A DNA stretch of 64,000 nt from Cylindrospermum sp. FACHB-282 (GTDB taxonomy: Bacteria; Cyanobacteriota; Cyanobacteriia; Cyanobacteriales; Nostocaceae), in the NCBI RefSeq assembly GCF_014697195.1, contig NZ_JACJRJ010000036.1, forward strand, positions 1 through 64,000, read 5' to 3'. Positions 61,030-64,000 of the stretch are shown one piece after another; position 1 is the first letter of the stretch, and each line of letters begins with the position of its first letter. The notes under the pieces were generated by a model. It was not told the DNA's origin. It did no database searches and worked only from the letters and a program-made list of their open reading frames with translations. The translations under genes and the position numbers were made by a program.

Positions 61030-61785
61030 ATGCTGAATTTTCTGAACTTCTACTCAGTTCCACTTGCCGAATTGGAAGTGGGAAAACATCTGTACTGGCA
61101 AATAGGTAACTTGAAGCTACATGGCCAGGTGTTTCTCACCTCTTGGTTTGTTATTGGCTCTCTTGTGCTAGTTTCTGTCTTGGCAAGCAGTAACATCAAA
61201 AGAATTCCTAGTGGCCTACAGAACCTGATGGAATTCGCCCTAGAATTCATTCGGGATTTGGCTAAAAACCAAATTGGCGAGAAAGAATATCGCCCTTGGG
61301 TGCCTTTTGTTGGCACTTTGTTTTTGTTCATTTTTGTGTCAAATTGGTCAGGGGCACTAGTTCCGTTTAAGCTAATTAAGCTACCAGAAGGTGAACTCAC
61401 AGCGCCCACGAGCGACATCAACACAACTGTTGCCTTGGCATTGTTGACATCATTAGCGTATTTTTACGCTGGATTCAGCAAAAAGGGTTTAGGGTACTTT
61501 GGCAACTACGTCCAACCAGTATCGTTCATGTTGCCTTTCAAGATTATTGAAGACTTCACTAAGCCCCTTTCCCTAAGCTTCCGTTTATTCGGTAACATCT
61601 TAGCTGATGAACTGGTAGTGGGAGTGCTGGTATTGCTAGTGCCCTTGTTCGTGCCTTTGCCAGTAATGGCTTTGGGACTATTTACCAGCGCCATTCAGGC
61701 ACTAATTTTTGCCACTTTAGCTGCTGCTTACATCGGCGAAGCGATGGAAGATCATCATGGTGGCGAGGAGCATGAGGGTCATTAA
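61030..61785 (+). CDS. atpB: ATP synthase subunit a
   Basis: 251 residues. Membrane subunit that forms the proton half-channels with the c-ring. The essential arginine is R185 in [14 protein letters not shown]; the helix [23 protein letters not shown] and [20 protein letters not shown] complete the proton path. The His-rich tail ([11 protein letters not shown]) is characteristic of cyanobacterial subunit a. Confidence 0.97.
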   Translation: MLNFLNFYSVPLAELEVGKHLYWQIGNLKLHGQVFLTSWFVIGSLVLVSVLASSNIKRIPSGLQNLMEFALEFIRDLAKNQIGEKEYRPWVPFVGTLFLFIFVSNWSGALVPFKLIKLPEGELTAPTSDINTTVALALLTSLAYFYAGFSKKGLGYFGNYVQPVSFMLPFKIIEDFTKPLSLSFRLFGNILADELVVGVLVLLVPLFVPLPVMALGLFTSAIQALIFATLAAAYIGEAMEDHHGGEEHEGH

Positions 61786-61935
61786 AACACCCTCAGATGA
61801 TAACTCACTTTTCAGTGACCTCAGTGCAACCGGAGTGGAAAATTCCCAATCCCTGAGTTCAGCACATTAGGTAGGCGCTGAAAAAGGGGTGAATGTAAAC
61901 TACAACTTCAAGACCCGTTCGATTCAGTAAAGTAA

Positions 61936-62193
<258 letters not shown>

Positions 62194-62309
62194 TTAGTGC
62201 TGAGTTCTGGGTAATGAAGTACTGAGTAGAAAAGTTAGGGGTCTGACTCCTAACTCCTAACTCAGGAATCATTACTCAGGACTAAAATAGTAGATAGGAA
62301 TAAGCAACC

Positions 62310-62801
62310 ATGACACACTGGATCACCTTATTGGCTGTAGAAAAGGTTGCCAAAGAAGGGGGACTTTTTGATTTAGATGCTACCCTGCCTTTGATGGCAA
62401 TCCAGTTTCTACTTCTAGCCCTTGTATTGAACGCAACTCTTTACAAGCCACTGGGCAATGCTATTGACGGGCGGAATGAATACATCCGTAAAAATCAATT
62501 AGAAGCTCAGGAACGCTTGTCAAAAACGGAAAAATTGGCGCAGCAATATGAGCAAGATTTAGCAGGAGCTAGACGGCAAGCCCAAACAATTATTGCTACA
62601 GCTCAAGCCGAAGCCCAAAAAACCGCTGCTCAGAAAATCGCAGTAGCGCAACAAGAAGCCCAGGCAAAAAGAGAACAAGCAGCTGGTGAAATTGAGCAGC
62701 AAAAACAACAAGCTCTGGCTTCGTTAGAGCAACAAGTAGATGCCCTCAGTCACCAAATGTTAGTCAAGCTTTTAGGAGCTGATCTGGTAAACCAGCGCTA
62801 A
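62310..62801 (+). CDS. atpG: ATP synthase subunit b' (peripheral stalk)
   Basis: 163 residues. One N-terminal membrane helix ([20 protein letters not shown]) and a long amphipathic helix rich in Ala/Gln/Glu. Photosynthetic bacteria use a b/b' heterodimer in the peripheral stalk; this is the shorter b' form, followed by atpF. Confidence 0.95.
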   Translation: MTHWITLLAVEKVAKEGGLFDLDATLPLMAIQFLLLALVLNATLYKPLGNAIDGRNEYIRKNQLEAQERLSKTEKLAQQYEQDLAGARRQAQTIIATAQAEAQKTAAQKIAVAQQEAQAKREQAAGEIEQQKQQALASLEQQVDALSHQMLVKLLGADLVNQR

Positions 62802-62919
62802 CTGACAAAAGCTTAGATCGTAAATGTTAAGGGACATTGTCAAAGATGACCTCGCCAAACATCAGTTGGCAGCGTCGGATAATGTTAGGCAATGGCAGCT
62901 CAGTTGTGGATGAAAAATC

Positions 62920-63483
62920 ATGGGGACTTTTTTACTGTTGATGGCGGAAGCCAGCGCCGTCGGAGGTGAATTGGCAGGCAGGGAGGCAGAAGGTGGGTTT
63001 AGTCTAAACACAAATATTTTTGACGCCAACCTGATTAACCTAGCCATTATTATTACTGTGCTGTTTGTGTTCGGGCGCAAAGTTCTGGGTAATACCCTGA
63101 AAACTCGCCGGGAAAACATTGAAACAGCAATTAAGGGTGCAGAGCAGCGAGCAACGGATGCGGCCAAGCAGCTGAAAGTGGCGCAGCAAAACCTGGAGCG
63201 AGCTGCTACAGAAGCTGAAAGAATCAAAAAAGCAGCTGATGAGAACGCCCAAGCCGCTAAAGAAGCAATACTAGCACAAGCTGCTGTAGATATTGAACGC
63301 TTGCAGGAAGCAGGGGCAGCTGATTTAAGTGCAGAACTGGATAAAGCGATCGCTCAACTGCGGCAGAGGGTAGTTGCTTTGGCATTGCAAAAAGTCGAGA
63401 CGCAACTCAAGAGCGGAATTGCTGACGGTGCTCAACAAATTTTAATTGACCGCAGCATCGCACAGCTGGGAGGCGAAGGATGA
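62920..63483 (+). CDS. atpF: ATP synthase subunit b (peripheral stalk)
   Basis: 187 residues. After a ~25-residue leader comes the membrane helix ([22 protein letters not shown]) and a long coiled-coil rich in Ala, Glu and Lys ([20 protein letters not shown]). It dimerises with b'. Its stop overlaps the atpH start by four bases (63480-63483, ATGA). Confidence 0.96.
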   Translation: MGTFLLLMAEASAVGGELAGREAEGGFSLNTNIFDANLINLAIIITVLFVFGRKVLGNTLKTRRENIETAIKGAEQRATDAAKQLKVAQQNLERAATEAERIKKAADENAQAAKEAILAQAAVDIERLQEAGAADLSAELDKAIAQLRQRVVALALQKVETQLKSGIADGAQQILIDRSIAQLGGEG

Positions 63484-64000
63484 TCAGTAACATAGCAATA
63501 GCCAAAGTAGCCCAGTCTTACGCACAGGCACTGTTGTCGATAGCGCTATCGAAAAACTTGACAGAAGAGATCGGGGGAGATGCGCGTACTCTCCAGAGCC
63601 TGCTCTCTGGCAACAAAGATCTACAGAATTTTTTCAGCAACCCGTTTATTCAGTCTGAGAACAAAAAGTCTCTGATCAGACAAATAGTCGGTGAAGGCGC
63701 TAGCCCCTACTTACGCAATTTTTTACTGCTGTTGGTAGACAAACGGCGCATTGCATTTCTGGAGCCGATTTTACAGCAGTATTTGGTACTGTTGCGGCAG
63801 CTGAATAAAACTGTATTAGCTGAAGTCACTTCTGCGGTTTCTCTGACAGAGGCTCAACAGCAGACAATACAAGAAAAGGTCATTGCCCTAACCAGTGCTC
63901 GCCAGGTAGAACTAGTAACCAAGATAGACGGCGACTTAATTGGTGGTGTAATTATCAAAGTAGGCTCTCAGGTAATTGACGCCAGTTTACGGGGTCAGCT
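63480..64000 (+). CDS. atpH: ATP synthase subunit delta, partial at window edge
   Basis: The frame opens at ATG 63480, overlapping the end of atpF by four bases, and runs off the right edge after 173 residues (subunit delta is about 180). The N-terminal helical domain starts [21 protein letters not shown], and the C-terminal part has [26 protein letters not shown]. The subunit joins F1 to the peripheral stalk. atpA and atpC probably follow beyond the window. Confidence 0.97.
   Translation, partial: MISNIAIAKVAQSYAQALLSIALSKNLTEEIGGDARTLQSLLSGNKDLQNFFSNPFIQSENKKSLIRQIVGEGASPYLRNFLLLLVDKRRIAFLEPILQQYLVLLRQLNKTVLAEVTSAVSLTEAQQQTIQEKVIALTSARQVELVTKIDGDLIGGVIIKVGSQVIDASLRGQ

Overview
This window comes from a filamentous, heterocyst-type cyanobacterium of the Nostoc/Anabaena group. 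Evidence: a complete phycobilisome core operon (apcE-apcA-apcB-apcC) whose ApcE is 1132 residues with four linker repeats; a split b/b' ATP synthase operon; light-dependent protochlorophyllide reductase, ChlM and PxcA; many GCGATCGC (HIP1) sites; a heptanucleotide STRR repeat; and MITE-like and IS remnants typical of Nostocales. The DNA is AT-rich with generous intergenic spacers.

Layout. 1-2.1 kb: class I aldolase and a small secreted protein. 2.3-4.4 kb: decayed region with a MITE and two IS630-type transposase remnants around a secreted pilin-like protein. 3.4-8.3 kb: compact chaperone-usher locus (SCPU-type subunit, PapD-like chaperone, usher-like outer-membrane protein). 8.3-16.2 kb: mobile-element debris with structured palindromes, an aminotransferase, an L-amino-acid-oxidase-like flavoprotein, a Dabb protein, a GT2-TPR protein and an Uma2 protein. 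16.2-25 kb: por, pxcA, an MltA-like protein, a cyclase with an apparent internal deletion, msrB, a monooxygenase, a class II amidotransferase and a PatA-like regulator. 25-28.5 kb: sulfate permease operon with a NIL-domain gene. 28.6-34.2 kb: amt with an upstream NtcA-type box, purE, nagA, chlM and small membrane proteins. 34.2-44 kb: an unrecognised 712-residue helical protein, ftsW, three glycosyltransferases and an FHA/lipoprotein/membrane-protein operon. 44.2-49.5 kb: apcEABC on the minus strand. 50.3-57.3 kb: a four-gene cluster. 57.4-60.4 kb: a methyltransferase and a PEP-CTERM protein. 60.5-64 kb: atp1-atpB-E-G-F-H, running off the window.

The most interesting locus is 50343-57295. It encodes, in one direction, a membrane-anchored vWA protein, a 1082-residue tubulin/FtsZ-like GTPase with a SHOCT-like tail, a MotA/ZorA-like three-helix membrane protein with a ~370-residue helical tail, and a MotB/ZorB-like protein with the Asp-containing membrane helix and an OmpA domain. 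This resembles the ion-driven ZorAB motor of Zorya anti-phage systems, but a tubulin-like GTPase and a vWA protein replace the known Zorya effectors. The combination is visible in the sequence; a defence or envelope-mechanics role is inference.

Most other genes are housekeeping: photosynthesis, pigment synthesis, ATP synthesis, and nitrogen and sulfur uptake. The accessory content is concentrated in the chaperone-usher locus, the element-rich stretches at 2.3-4.4, 8.3-9.2 and 15.6-17.6 kb, the 712-residue protein and the vWA-tubulin-motor cluster.
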